The position numbers and the translations under genes are program-made. The notes beneath the pieces are model-generated. The model searched no databases and was not told where the DNA came from. It saw only the letters and a list, made by a program, of their open reading frames with translations. From Lojkania enalia (taxonomy: Eukaryota; Ascomycota; Dothideomycetes; Pleosporales), in the NCBI GenBank assembly GCA_010094045.1, contig ML986666.1, positions 1-64,000 of the forward strand: 64,000 nt of DNA, in the 5' to 3' direction. Positions within the stretch are counted from its first letter, which is position 1, and every line of letters begins with the position of its first letter. Positions 11,028 to 22,426 of the stretch are shown in pieces.

Positions 11028-11718
11028 TATAAAATAGAAATGAAGATAAGGAGAGCAGACAGGCTACAAGCCTTTGCATATCCTAGCGCTGAAATAGGGG
11101 ACACTTAAGTGTAGCGAATCGTAAACTGAGTACATCCCCATATTCTGACATGGTTATATAAACAGATAGGGTCACAGTCGTGAAGAGGGCCATGACTTCG
11201 AACGCCCAGCTCAAGAGGATGTCGATAAAAGAAGTAACTACCACAGCGATAGAGCATCCTAGTTGTATAACCGTCGCCGAAGTCTAGGTCAGCACAATTG
11301 CAGACGAATCATTGTCTCAGTGCTCATAAATACAAGCAGAGTCAAAAAAGCACTACCACAGAAAAACCCTTACGATCTTCGCCTCACTAAGCCTTTAAAT
11401 TCAAGCCTTAGCAAAGAACCCAAGTCCTCATCGCTAAAAGATTTATTATTTAGGGTATCGTGCTGCCCAACAACTGATTTCGAGCAGGAAGTATACCAAG
11501 TCTTCCATCATCCTCAACAATGTCTACTAGATAACACAAAATCCAGAATATAAGTCCCTCCACCCAGAACAAAAATATTTGCTAAAAAGTAACCCACGCC
11601 CCCACCAAAACGCCTAATTTTCAAAATGCCTAAAGGAAAAGAAAATCGATCGCTATGCTGTGCTGTGCAATATCGTACCAAAATGTGTACATCACCGCGT
11701 ATCCCACCCTTCACAAAT
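11028..11718. other. Intergenic between convergent genes
   Basis: 3' flanks of the zincin-like gene and of the carboxylesterase. Short frames only (for example 11263-11553); no domain seen. Confidence 0.5.
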
Positions 11719-13620
11719 TTATTGCTGAGTCCTCGGCATCAACTTCCTAATATCCTGACACCTAGCCTCCCGACTGGGGTCCGGGTCCTGAAGACTCATT
11801 TTGATGCCGGCCCCCTGATCCGCGCGATTGGTGAAGAACAATCGCTTCGGCTTCTGCATATTGAGGTTCGTCCAATCCGGTGAGCCGTCCCATCTATCCA
11901 CATTGGGATCGAGGTGCTTGATGAAAGAGATGAAGTAGTGGGAGATCGGATTGTCGGCGCGGGCCATGACTTGGCCAACGGTAGTCGCGTGATGCGTTCC
12001 GAAGCCATTCTCGTTGTCCGGCCCATGAACTACATCCCATTGGTATTGCCACGTTTTGACGTCCGCAGGATTGTGCTCAGCAATGGAGTTGGACGAGAGA
12101 TATGTCGGACAGATGTAGCGGATGTCGCCTTGGGCTTTAGCGACGGCATCCCAATAGCGACCGGAGTCGGGCCAGTGCCTGTCGTTCGGATAGTTTTTGG
12201 CGAGAAGGTCAAGGTCGTCGTCGGTCAGGAGGGGATAATGGTCTTTCAAATAAGATTTGAATTCACCGAGGGTGTCGGTAGCTTTCTTGACTTGATCGGT
12301 GCCTTCGTTGGTCGTGAAGCCCATGAGTACAGGGACTTTGGCATATCGTCCGGCGAGGACAGCTGATGCTCCTGGTTCCGTCCACAGCCCCCCTTTTTTC
12401 TCGGTAGTGGGAGCCCACATCCACCGCGGCGGGGTGTTGCGGCCGGGAAACGACATTGGATAGTTTTCGTAATAGAGGTCGCCGACGGAAGCTTCCCGAA
12501 CGCACTCGACGGAGAGATCAGTGCAATTGACGCCTAGGGCAACATTCTCCCAGAAATGGTTGGCTTGGTCTCGGTTGAAAAATGTGGGTGCGGCTGGCGA
12601 CTGCATGATGGCGCCGTGGAACAACTTCCTCCTTCCGGTCACGGGGGCCGGATACGTGTTATCGCCTCCGTTGGCGGTCAACTGAAGCATTACGGACGTG
12701 CCACCAGCACTCGTCCCCATAATGACGACGTGGTCCGGGTTGCCTCCAAAATATCCAATGTATTTCTGAACCCACTCCAGCGCGGCCCTCTGGTCGCGCA
12801 GGCCGCCGTTGAAATCACCATCCTCCTGTATCTGGTCCCCGCTGAGGAATCCGTATATGCCATTGCGGTAGTATAAGGTAACGATGATGATGCCCTTGTC
12901 GACCTTTCCGCCCTTCTCGCGCCTGCTCTTCTCCACCATTTCGCCCCCGTTCGAGCGACCAGGTAGATGGAAGCCGCCGCCGGGAATGTTGACCAGAACC
13001 GGGAGATTGTCGCCGGGCTCGGCATCGATCGGCGTGAAGACGTTCAGGCTCAAGCAGTCCTCAGTTATTTCCGCGTCGATTCCCCGCACATCGTCGCCAG
13101 CGACATCCTCCCTGTTGCGCAACTTGGGATCGATCTTTTGTATTCTCGGGCACATGCCCAGCTTCCCTGACCACTCCAATGTGCCATTGTATAATGGAGG
13201 CGGCTGCGGGCCTCTGAAGCGATTCTTTCCCCCTGCGGACGCGGCGTAGGGTATGTTCCAGAAAGTCTTCACCGTCTCGGACTTCTTGGGTCGGAGCGAC
13301 AGGTAGTCTAACTCGACGACATCGGGATCATCGGGGTTCGTTGGGTTCGGGGTGAACGCGCTGGAAGGTTTGGGCGACTTTAGAAGCCAATCGGGGTAGG
13401 AAGGGTTTAGGTTCGAGGAGAAGAAGGCATAGCTGAGGCCAATACTTGCACAGACGGCAATGGATACGGCGAGGATGATTCTGGCTCTACGGTCTCCCAG
13501 AATTCTGGGGTTGCACCCTCGAGACGACATGGCGAGTGTGGGCAAGTGTATGGCCACAACTCCGAAGGGACTGGCTGAAGATGGTGCGCAAGGCGAGCCA
13601 GGTGCCTGGATATTTTTCAA
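11719..13620 (-). CDS. Membrane-anchored type-B carboxylesterase
   Basis: A single frame of 633 codons. One hydrophobic segment at about 46-66 follows basic residues and suggests a type II membrane anchor or uncleaved signal. The catalytic domain begins near 100. Family landmarks are FWNIPYA, EDCLSLNVFTP, the oxyanion stretch NIPGGGFH, the nucleophile elbow GTSAGG (Ser304), the acid in TTNEGTD (Glu439) and His in GFGTHHAT (about 543-544). Family members hydrolyse carboxylic esters; the substrate cannot be told. A second in-frame Met at residue 31 just before the anchor is an alternative start. The gene has no introns and looks intact. Confidence 0.92.
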   Translation of the reverse strand: MKNIQAPGSPCAPSSASPFGVVAIHLPTLAMSSRGCNPRILGDRRARIILAVSIAVCASIGLSYAFFSSNLNPSYPDWLLKSPKPSSAFTPNPTNPDDPDVVELDYLSLRPKKSETVKTFWNIPYAASAGGKNRFRGPQPPPLYNGTLEWSGKLGMCPRIQKIDPKLRNREDVAGDDVRGIDAEITEDCLSLNVFTPIDAEPGDNLPVLVNIPGGGFHLPGRSNGGEMVEKSRREKGGKVDKGIIIVTLYYRNGIYGFLSGDQIQEDGDFNGGLRDQRAALEWVQKYIGYFGGNPDHVVIMGTSAGGTSVMLQLTANGGDNTYPAPVTGRRKLFHGAIMQSPAAPTFFNRDQANHFWENVALGVNCTDLSVECVREASVGDLYYENYPMSFPGRNTPPRWMWAPTTEKKGGLWTEPGASAVLAGRYAKVPVLMGFTTNEGTDQVKKATDTLGEFKSYLKDHYPLLTDDDLDLLAKNYPNDRHWPDSGRYWDAVAKAQGDIRYICPTYLSSNSIAEHNPADVKTWQYQWDVVHGPDNENGFGTHHATTVGQVMARADNPISHYFISFIKHLDPNVDRWDGSPDWTNLNMQKPKRLFFTNRADQGAGIKMSLQDPDPSREARCQDIRKLMPRTQQ

Positions 13621-15282
13621 CGCCTAGTGGTAGGATCCTTGATAACGACGGGATAGATGAAAAGGGGGGCGCAGGTGGGCCGCGTCAGCCACACTTTATG
13701 TAATCACCCAAAAGGGCAGCTGAAGCATTCTGCCCCGCAGCACTCTCTAATTGGCTTGAATCGAATTTCGAGCCAGCGTTCTAGCCCAATAGAAACACGG
13801 AGATCGAGGTCTAGACTGAAGATGACCCTAAGAGATCGTAACTAACCCGAGGGGTCTAGTCGAGTAAATTTGGAACCGTTGTCTCAACCTTGGAGCAAGG
13901 CCTCTTCCAAGACCCTCCTGTGCAATCGGCATTGGCAATTGTACCGCGGAGGAAGCTGTTGAGAAAAGCCATCTCTAACGCCTCCGAGCGAAGATCATTA
14001 GTCGCTAATGACAATCACATCCTCGAAATCCTTATCGGACTTCTGACGCTTTCTAGTCACCCTTCTCTACACCTAATCGCCGTTTCCAAAAAGGACCCCT
14101 GGAATTTAAGGAGCCAACTTTCTCCCATTTCAATGCTTTTTCAAGACGTCTTGCCTTCTGCCACCCTCTCTCTTCAGAAGGAGAAGAATATCAGAAATGG
14201 TTTGGGGAGATCCTTTTCCCGTTTCGTGCTGTCATGCTTCTAGTCATCACGTAAGCTAAGGTCACGTGCCTGATCAGCTATGCAGCCCTTGACTAAGCAG
14301 TCTCATGTACTATATATTCCCCCGCCGTCTCTTGACCGAGAGGTCAAAGGAACACCACAGCACACCATCAACGCATCTATCTATACCACCCTATACGGTC
14401 TCCACCCCCTCCTGCTTACACATCAGCTTTGCTTTCTCCACAGAAATGGGCCTCCATGTCTCACCTTTTCCTCCAGATGTATTCCCATATAGAGTTCGAT
14501 TTCCGGAACGTCCATTGAGGTCTAATCCAACTAACGTGCTGCCCCTAGGACTGCATTGAACCAATGATCCGATAAATCTAAAACTCTTTTCGTATTTTCC
14601 GAGCTGAGAGTTACGGAACTAGCTCGTGGATGAAGGTTACGGGTAATTCTAGCACATTTCCCCTGTTTTCTAGGCCATGGAATGTACCTGAACCGATATG
14701 GTACCTGCAAGTATTTCTGTCGTTGTCGTTTTGATCTACTGCCTGGCCAACTTCCTCACATCGGATGGCACCGTAGACGTCCCTATTTAGAAGAATCTGG
14801 GATAGAACAGCTATGACTTCCTGACGAAACTGTACAGAAGATATGTGACAATTTTGTTCGAAGTGTGAGATAAAAAGGCCGATTTCCTACCTCGAGTCTT
14901 TAGCGAGGACCCCTTCGTTAACTAGGGAAGAGCCTAGAGCGGCTCTCGTGTGATGCCATCAGGGCCGGATTAGTACGTGCCACATAGCTGCGCCCGTGAA
15001 GAGATTTTTTTTAAAAAAAAAAAAAAAAGTCGATGTCGCACATACGGATCTAGGGGCGGAAGTTTCTGTATGTCTCTGTTGCATTTTGCTCCTGAACTGT
15101 TGGAATTAGCATCTTGTTTCCTAGTCATCATTCGACTTAAGAGCTAGGTGGGGCTTTTATTACGGTTTTGGTCCAATCTCGGGCACCCTTGAGGATTTCT
15201 GAGTGGTTAGGGCTCAACGGAAAAGTCTGCCTTTTTAAGCAAAGAACCAAGTTGTGACCAGTGTGCATGTTTTGTGTAGCTT
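13621..15282. other. Gene-poor spacer with A-tract
   Basis: Presumed promoter of the carboxylesterase, then pyrimidine-rich DNA with unsupported frames (13890-14243, 14305-14559). A T8/A16 homopolymer pair lies at about 15006-15029. No gene seen. Confidence 0.45.
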
Positions 15283-15990
15283 CTAGAGTATCCGTAATAT
15301 CATTCTCTGTCTCGCGAGAGCGAAATTTGGCCTTGGTCTACGGACTCTAACTTTGGTCGCAGGCTGCCTGTAAGCCTCCGCAGATACAGTGAGAATCGTC
15401 AGTTCCTGGACCAATTGCCAATCACAGTCAACGAAATATAATACTCGAAGTTGCGCATAAACAGTATCTTCTCGGTCCAGGTTAATCAGATGTCCTTCTC
15501 TCATCCAAATATCTTCGACGGTGCATAGCACGCAGCCGCTCTCGAAACCCACGCAGGGAGCATCGAGCCTATTTAGGAGATCTTGAATAAGCTGCTTCCT
15601 AGATCATGGGTTCTCAAACCCATTGAATAGGTGTCGCAGACAATGCCGGATGTAGTCTTGAACGAGCCGTGAGCGCCTGATAGCGTCCTGTTGTGCACCC
15701 GGCTCAAGGTTCTATATCCCATACCGGGAAATCTGGAGTAATTGTCTTGTTTATAAGCTCAAGGCACCGCTTTCTTGGCCACGGTGGGAATAATGTCGGG
15801 ATCACAGAATTTCGAGAGCTCATCGGCCATAGGAGTCGACAGCATTTTTAGCTGTCCCTAAATATTGAGCCAATACATGTCTCGAGCACAATCAAGGACA
15901 AAGTCTATAATGAGAATAGGCTTAAGCGCTTCCTCATATCCGGTAATATCTCCCAATCACAGGTGTGACCCAAGCTGTAATCTCAGCATA
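15283..15990 (-). pseudogene. Degenerate reading frame, unrecognised
   Basis: An 89-codon frame (15552-15283) can be extended upstream on the same strand through stop codons as protein-like sequence, for example DAIRRSRLVQDYIRHCLRHL just before MGFESGCVLCTVEDIW, and MADELSKFCDPDIIPTVAKK further up. Frames change at least once. This is what an old broken gene looks like, but I do not recognise the family and cannot exclude chance. No intact neighbour gives it context. Confidence 0.3.
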
Positions 15991-17594
15991 AATACCGCTC
16001 TGGAATTTCTCTTGAACAACATACATTGATTAGTTTCCCGCCTTTCTCATGCACCATGGCACCACAACACTATACACACATCATCTTTCACTATAATTTA
16101 GAAAGTGTCAAAGAAGCAGGCCTCCAAGCACTTTTAGTTAATTTCCCTAGCCTTTTTTGGTTGTTTTAAGGGGGGGAGGAGGAGGGAAGGTGGAGAAATA
16201 CTGGAGCTAAATAATATCTCGAATGGAGAAAGCCGTTTGGATTTTCATAAATTCAAAGTGATTAAAGCTTCTCTCGCTTTCAGCCCCGTGTATCAACAAC
16301 GGAAAAATAGTCGGGTGTCGTCATTGTAGGGGTGGATGTTGACACGGGTCACTTCTTCGACCGTTCGCAAACCCTCACAAGCCTAGGAATTATGCTTGTA
16401 CGGTTGTTAAAGAAGTCATTCAAATTATGAGTCATCCGGAGCGCGTGCATTCGGTTTGTCCTTATAGCTAGGAGATCTAAGGCCTCCCTTTTTGGCGCGG
16501 CATATTCCTTCTCCACCTTGGGTTTGACACATGGCTCTTAAATTCTGCTAGAGAAGATATTTCTCATGCATAGATCAAGGCTATAGGCTCCGTCAATAGC
16601 GTGGAAGGACTTCGAAGGTGCATTTTACTTATCAGTCTGTTGAACGACGGGCTGGATCGCATATAAGGACTTTCGGTGTCTCTAGCAAATTTGGAGAGAC
16701 GCATCTATGCCGTTGATCGTACGAGGACTAACTTCTTTCTCCAATCTCCATAAATAACATGAGCATCTCTACTACGATTCTGATCAGACTTTCCATACAT
16801 GGACTTAGAAAACTCAATTGGCAAGTAACCTCAATGTCAAATCGTTGGAATACGTGAGGTTCGAGCTCATAGCGCCACCCAGCTTCATTACGATGTTCAT
16901 CGCGACATGTCGCCGCGTTGTGTGATTTTGCTTACTCTCTTCTTGCTTTGGTATTACCATGGATTGTTCTCCTTTTCGAATGTAGGAAGGCGTAAGTAGT
17001 CTTTGAATTGAACGCAACCAAGCTCTTGAGCGCTATCAAGATCAAGCAAGTTGCAATGGCCACCTTGAACATCCCCTAACGTATCATGGCCATAATTATG
17101 TTTGTTAAAGATGCTGCCCTCTTGCTCTACCTTCTTTTGGAGTCCATTTTATTTGTCGTCTTACATATCGGAAACGCTAAATTACGAATCGGAAATGCAA
17201 GGGAATGAAGGGAGGTTACACGAAAAAGCTCATCTCTTCGAAGAATCCTGAGAGAAGACAGAAGATTGAGGCTTGGCTGGGGGCCTACTTGTACTTTTCT
17301 AGGGAGAACTCTGCATTGCATACAACAATACATACGCCATGCGTGGCTGCGTGACTTGATCCATCATATACATAGCATAAATACAAGGTTCGCGATGGGA
17401 GCGCCACCTATTTGGGAGGGCCTGAAAACACGAAAATATAGTACTCGGCATGGCAATTCCAAGCAATATAACGGCACGGACTCCTTAAGCAACGCGGAAG
17501 AAGTGATCTAAAAGTAAAATCCAAAATAAAGTCGGGACATACCCCCAAGGCCATCACATTTCTGGCAAAATTCAGGCATTTACGCACGTAGTTC
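15991..17594. other. Gene-poor spacer
   Basis: AT-rich sequence with short unsupported frames (16814-17017, 17127-17333, 17266-17511). A purine run rich in G lies near 16170. No gene seen. Confidence 0.45.
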
Positions 17595-17743
17595 TGTCAC
17601 ATGTTTCTACTATCCTATTATAGTTGGTCTGTTTTCAGGGCTATATAGTCTCGCCATCGCCAGCTTCTGCCGAAGCAGGCCACTTACCCTCCTTCAATAC
17701 ATCAATATTTGCCTCAGCAATTAATGCTCCCTGATACGCGACA
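17595..17743. repeat. Direct repeat, copy A
   Basis: About 150 bases that recur in diverged form in the same orientation at 21526-21676. Shared blocks include CCTCCTTCAATACAT, TTTGCCTCAGCAATT and CTGATACGCGACA. Read on the minus strand, copy A is an open frame ending in TAG (residues such as ALIAEANIDVLKEGKWP), so both copies may be the last exon of a duplicated gene. Confidence 0.7.
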
Positions 17744-17971
17744 AGTTCTGGCTGTTGGTATGAGTCGCAAGTATACTCTCAATCCCCAAAACCTACACTC
17801 AGATCCGCCGGAGTTTACATCCCAAGCCCCCTATATATCTGAAACATAATCGATATTTGACATTCCACTGGTAGGTGGTCACCTCCATATGTCGCGAAAC
17901 GCAGCGAGAAATGCGATAGACTCATGTGATGAATTGTATGCCGGTAAACTGTGCTTCTGCACTCCAGCTTA

Positions 17972-18917
17972 CTAAAGACGACTTGCAAGGCTTGAAAGAT
18001 GCTCGTCATCGAGGAAATCATTGATGAGTTTAGTGAATTGAGCAGCGTATTGATAAAGAAAACCGTGTCCAGAATCGGGAAAGAGGTGAAGTTGCGCATT
18101 TGCATTCGCGAGCTTTTGCCACATCAAATAACTGTTTGGCGTTGGTAGTAGAACATCATCGCTCCCTGAACTTAATTTAGTATTCATCCTCAGGCCAGAT
18201 CTCTGGCTTACCATTCGCAATTAGTACTGGCATCTTCAGTTCATGAAACCGATTGTATGACCCCTCTTTGGCTTGTGCTAGATCTTGGAAATTGACAAAT
18301 GCCCTTCCTTGCCGTCTGGCTAAGTTTATGTCGACATAATCGGCACGATTCGATCTGGCGCTATGAATTCTTGCAAAAGACTCCCGTCCAGCAGCCTGGC
18401 TCTTTTCAGACGGAGCAAAGAAACTAAATAGAAAAGCTTCAAGATGTTCTTCTTTCGTCCTGGCGAGGCGAAGTTTATTAAAGGGTGTCAAATCAGTACG
18501 AGGAATGACACCCTCACCAGCGCTAGGAATTGTTCCAGCAAGAATGAGTCGTCGGATGAGACCCGCTGGAGCATCGAGTGCAATCATTTGTGCGGCGCAT
18601 CCTCCCATGGAGAACCCGAATAGATCGACTTGCCTCAGACCTAAGGCGTCAATGAAGTCAATAACTATCTGTGCCCAGCCTGTATACGTTGTAGGGATCT
18701 CCCCCTCAGACCTTCCAACGCCGGCGCTGTCAAGAAGGAGAATTGGTCGGCGAGCAGCTAGTGGGTTTATGAAAGCTGGGTCCCAGTGGTCCATCGTGCC
18801 TCGGAAATGCATATGTGAGAAAAGGGGGATGCCCGTGGTAAGACCGAAATGTCTGTAGGCGTACTTGACGCCCTTAATAATAATGTACTGGGTTTGGGCG
18901 GTTTCGTAGGTCGACAT
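17972..18917 (-). CDS. Alpha/beta hydrolase
   Basis: Two exons (18917-18212 and 18165-17972) joined over a 46-base intron (GTAAGC donor, TACTAAAT branch, TTCAG acceptor) give 299 residues. Without the splice the frame stops before the acid and His. Landmarks are the oxyanion region HMHFRGTMDHWDP, the strand before the elbow, GFSMGG with Ser103, the acid after ANGSDD, and His in PDSGHGFLYQY. It resembles fungal and bacterial serine hydrolases annotated as alpha/beta hydrolase or haloperoxidase-like; the substrate is unknown. I start at 18917 (MSTYETAQTQ); an upstream in-frame ATG at 18992 would add 25 residues of unlikely sequence. No signal peptide, so cytosolic. Confidence 0.88.
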
Positions 18918-19974
18918 GATGGTTAGTAGATGACTGCGCCAAATGATTGCCTTTGTTAATATTGGGAGGAAGGAATCTGTAGAAAAGTTCAAAACAAATT
19001 GTCATATAAAGAAGTCTTTTGATGTGAGATCGGCAGATTCTAAGCAATATTTTTGCGTCAATGGGTAAAGTTCAACCAGTTTCGGACGGCCATTCGTAAT
19101 CGAGGATTAGTCAGAGGTAGTGGACAACTTGCTGAGGAACGGACGCTCTACGTGGTAATTAGGCACCTAAACTGTCAAGTATTAGTCGAGAATGTCTTAC
19201 CGACGCGTACGACGAAAATTGTGGAGATAGATGTCGACAATGTAGATGGTCGGCAGTGATTACGCGAACCTGCGGAGATGACCACGAACCTCGGTCCGAA
19301 GGCTAGCGCGTGTGAATCCCAAACTTCAACCAAATTAAAATCCTGTTAGCTTTGAGTTCTTCGGTCCGTTATACCTCACCTTTCCTTTGCTATACTCAAG
19401 GCTCTATTTCCGATTTGGGGGCTATGCAAGCCATAGAATGTACTGGCCCCGATTTCGACAATGCCTAGAAGATCTAGAACTGCCACTTCGCCTCCTCATA
19501 TTTCCTATTCTCTCGTAGACTATTGATATTCCACCATATGCTAATATCAATAGTTGTGGCACCCAAGAATAAGAGAGAGCTAATATATACGATCTGCGCG
19601 AGAGCTGAAAGGTACTAACCTCGCTACTTGAGATCTCTAAATGCAGTCAATCGTCAGCTAGTTGTATGACGGCCACTCACCGGAAAGATTTCCTTTCGAA
19701 CTACACTCTTGTTCAATTGTGAAAAATCGAGAATCTATTCGCCTATACGTAATCAGCAACAACAATTTCATGGGAATTGTTCGGGAATCACATTCAAAAG
19801 ACCCTCCATGTAGAAATTATCGGCAACATCTACATTAGTAGTTTAATATCGACAATGTCAAGCCCGGGGAAAAGTTTGAGCACTTCGGCTGATGCAAAAG
19901 TCGATTGTCTTGACTCTGGGTAGGAGAGCTATCTTACGAAACTATCAACGACGGAGGATGGGAAAGTTAATTAA
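18918..19974. other. Intergenic with a 12 bp inverted repeat
   Basis: No gene seen. A perfect 12-base inverted repeat (ACTATTGATATT and its complement) lies at 19519-19530 and 19543-19554 with a 12-base spacer. It could be a protein-binding palindrome or chance in AT-rich DNA. Confidence 0.4.
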
Positions 19975-21344
19975 TTGCTACTCGACGCTATAAAGCTCCA
20001 ACCGCAACCGCTTTGGCTGGAAAATATCGATCCTTCAATACCTGCTGTTACCATCCACGAGTCATCATTTCTGCCGCTTGAGGAAGCCTGCTTACACTTC
20101 TGCCACCAAGCGAGTATGAGCTCCCCATCGATTATTTCATCGTACAAGGTTTGCATCAGGATAGATTCCTTCAAGGGGTGCCCAAGTGGTAAGAAGATAG
20201 CGCAGAAAACAGCTACAGAAAAATTGCATTCCGTACGCTGCTCTCAGAAAACCGATCTAGGGCTATAGCTATATTCGCTATTTACAAGCAAAGTGACGGA
20301 TACGGACGAGGGCCGCATAGTCAAGACTCCATGATCGACATTCTGAGAGGTGTATCGAAATTTAAGGTCAAAGGAGTCCTAAAGGAGGATAACGAGCTGC
20401 AAGCTTCATGGACCAGTTTCTACTATCCTAAAGGCAAACAATGGAAGGAGATGAGAATCAACATATTTGATGAGGCGAGCGAAGAAGTCGTGAGCCTTCC
20501 ATCTTCGATCGAAGATAGTAAGCCCAGTTTTCCAAATACAATGACCGTCGAAACACGTGATAGACAGCAACAATTCGTGGTCACGTGTCACGTTTCCAAT
20601 ATGACGTCGGGAAAACTCCCTTTTCGCACATAGATTGTAGCAACCTTCCCATAAAAGGCAATTTCGGCGTTAATTGTAATGTTGCTACCGTTTTCTCTCA
20701 TTGTGATGACTATCTAGCAACTGGTATCTTTTTCACTACTGATTCCGGACGTGTCATTCATGCATCGTGTAAGCTCAAGGTAAGCGTCGTTTAAAAAAGA
20801 GAGATGGGAGTGGAAATATAAAAAATAGAAACACGAGCGCTTTCACTCTTCTAGGAACGGATAACCAGCGGCTCCACAATCGTCGCGACATGTCATGGTG
20901 GAAGGTACAAGAAGCGATGGGTTGAAGCATTCTGGATCGGTCCTCAAGGTACTATTGAAGGTTAATACTCTAAAGACGCCGGGAAGTACTTCAAGGAAAG
21001 GAAACCCGGGAAATGGAATAAAGGAATTGTTACTGGGACTGTAGGGAGTAGCACGCTTACCATTGGGCAAGTAGGTGGGATAGCGTGCCTAACATTTCTT
21101 GGAGCTAGGGGGCTTACCCATTACCTAAAACTCCCCAGCAGAGAATTCTAAACAATAGCAACAGAGGAGATCCTGGATCCGGGTTGGGGCATCAACTATC
21201 GCTAGTGGCTATCGATCCTATCTCTCTACCGCATTTAAGCTTAGCATACATAACGCCCGACGGCTCCATACACTTCGCTCAATGCTTCGATATAGAGTCC
21301 GATGAAGGAGAGGATGAAGATGTAGATGATAATAAGCCATGAAT
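19975..21344 (+). pseudogene. Broken multi-domain gene, possibly lectin-like
   Basis: Several protein-like segments follow one another on the plus strand but in different frames and with stops. They are 19975-20268, 20331-20633 (containing ASWTSFYYPKGKQWKEMR), 20640-20790 (IDCSNLPIKGNFGVNC, FFTTDSGRVIHASC), a segment after 20853 (STIVATCHGGRYKKRWVEAF) and an end at 21344 (SLVAIDPISLPHLSLAYITP, then an acidic tail). A GTAAGC...CTAG intron near 20780-20852 joins two of them. The repeated short beta-strand-like motifs suggest a beta-propeller or beta-sandwich repeat, but I cannot name the family. At least one frame change (about 20633) is not explained by a good intron. Confidence 0.4.
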
Positions 21345-21525
21345 AAATTCACCAGTAGCGCCGCCTGGCACCGCCGGCCCTGATTCAGCGATCTCGCCGT
21401 ATGCGCTGGATGATGGCAGTGGGAATGGCTCTACCCTCATTTCCTTCCCCTCCGCTGATGGTGCACTGAAAGCTCTCTGGAGGTCGAATGCACCGAAATC
21501 CTGGACTATAATCAGGGCAATACTA

Positions 21526-21676
21526 TGTCACGTGCTTCTACTATCTAATTATAGCTACCCTGTTTTATCAGGCGTATATAGTCTTGCCACTGCCAGTATC
21601 TGGCCATGCAAGCCATTTATCCTCCTTCAATACATCCGTATTTGCCTCAGCAATTGATGCTGCCTGATACGCGACA
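21526..21676. repeat. Direct repeat, copy B
   Basis: Diverged copy of 17595-17743 in the same orientation, about 3.9 kb away. On the minus strand it keeps an open frame over the same stretch (AYQAASIAEANTDVLKEDKW) and ends in TGA a few codons after the position of copy A's stop. Differences include many third-position changes. Confidence 0.7.
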
Positions 21677-22426
21677 TACTACTCTGCTCTATCATCTATC
21701 TTCAACTCAGCTCCGTATGCGCCGCCAAGTCTCATCAGAATGCCATGGCAAGAATTGCCTTCAGGTATGGTGCCATGCACCTGATGGGGGTTTGCGATAC
21801 TTTCAAAAGTGAATCATAGACTTAAAGTTCGAGAAATAGAAACAGAAGATTGAAGACCTAATTTGACGGGAGACTGAAGTTATTGTACCACTATTTGAGG
21901 GGTTTAAGGAGAGATCTGGGAAGAGGACCAGAGAAATAGGCTTGATATAGGTGGGCGGGAAGAACTGAATGCTACGTACTACGGAAGACGGGCACGTGAC
22001 GGAGGATCTCGAAGAGTAATTGCAACCTAGGGAGAACTGACCCCTCATAGAAGTTTTCATACGCCGAATCTCTTCTCTATCTTCAGCCGCACCAGGAAGG
22101 ATGAATGGGGCCAATTCGGTGGGGCATCACAGGGTTTTAGTGATTGGTGGTGTCGTGCCAGTTACTAGGGTAAGCGATGCAGAGTGGGCATGGATACAGG
22201 ACGGGATTCGCCTTCTTACCTGTAAGCCGCCGTGTGGATGTGCTGATTCTTTCTTCTTTCGCAATTCTTCTGGCTACCTAGCATTTAGGCTTAAATGGTG
22301 TGACCCCGACTGAGTGTCCTAGTCTCTCTTCCCCACTGCTCTTCTAACGCCTGCCTACCTCTCTACAGTCACCAGTAACCGTATATTCTTCTCCATTTCC
22401 CCTTAAGATCCCTCATTAGAAATAAC
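21677..22426. other. Intergenic
   Basis: Short frames only. The last 100 bases before the CorA-like start are pyrimidine-rich and probably its promoter and leader. Confidence 0.45.

Noticed and set aside
11796..13249. Several frames of 60-150 codons on both strands in 11.8-13.2 kb
   Set aside because: They are shadows of the carboxylesterase frame, whose GC-rich codons leave other frames open.
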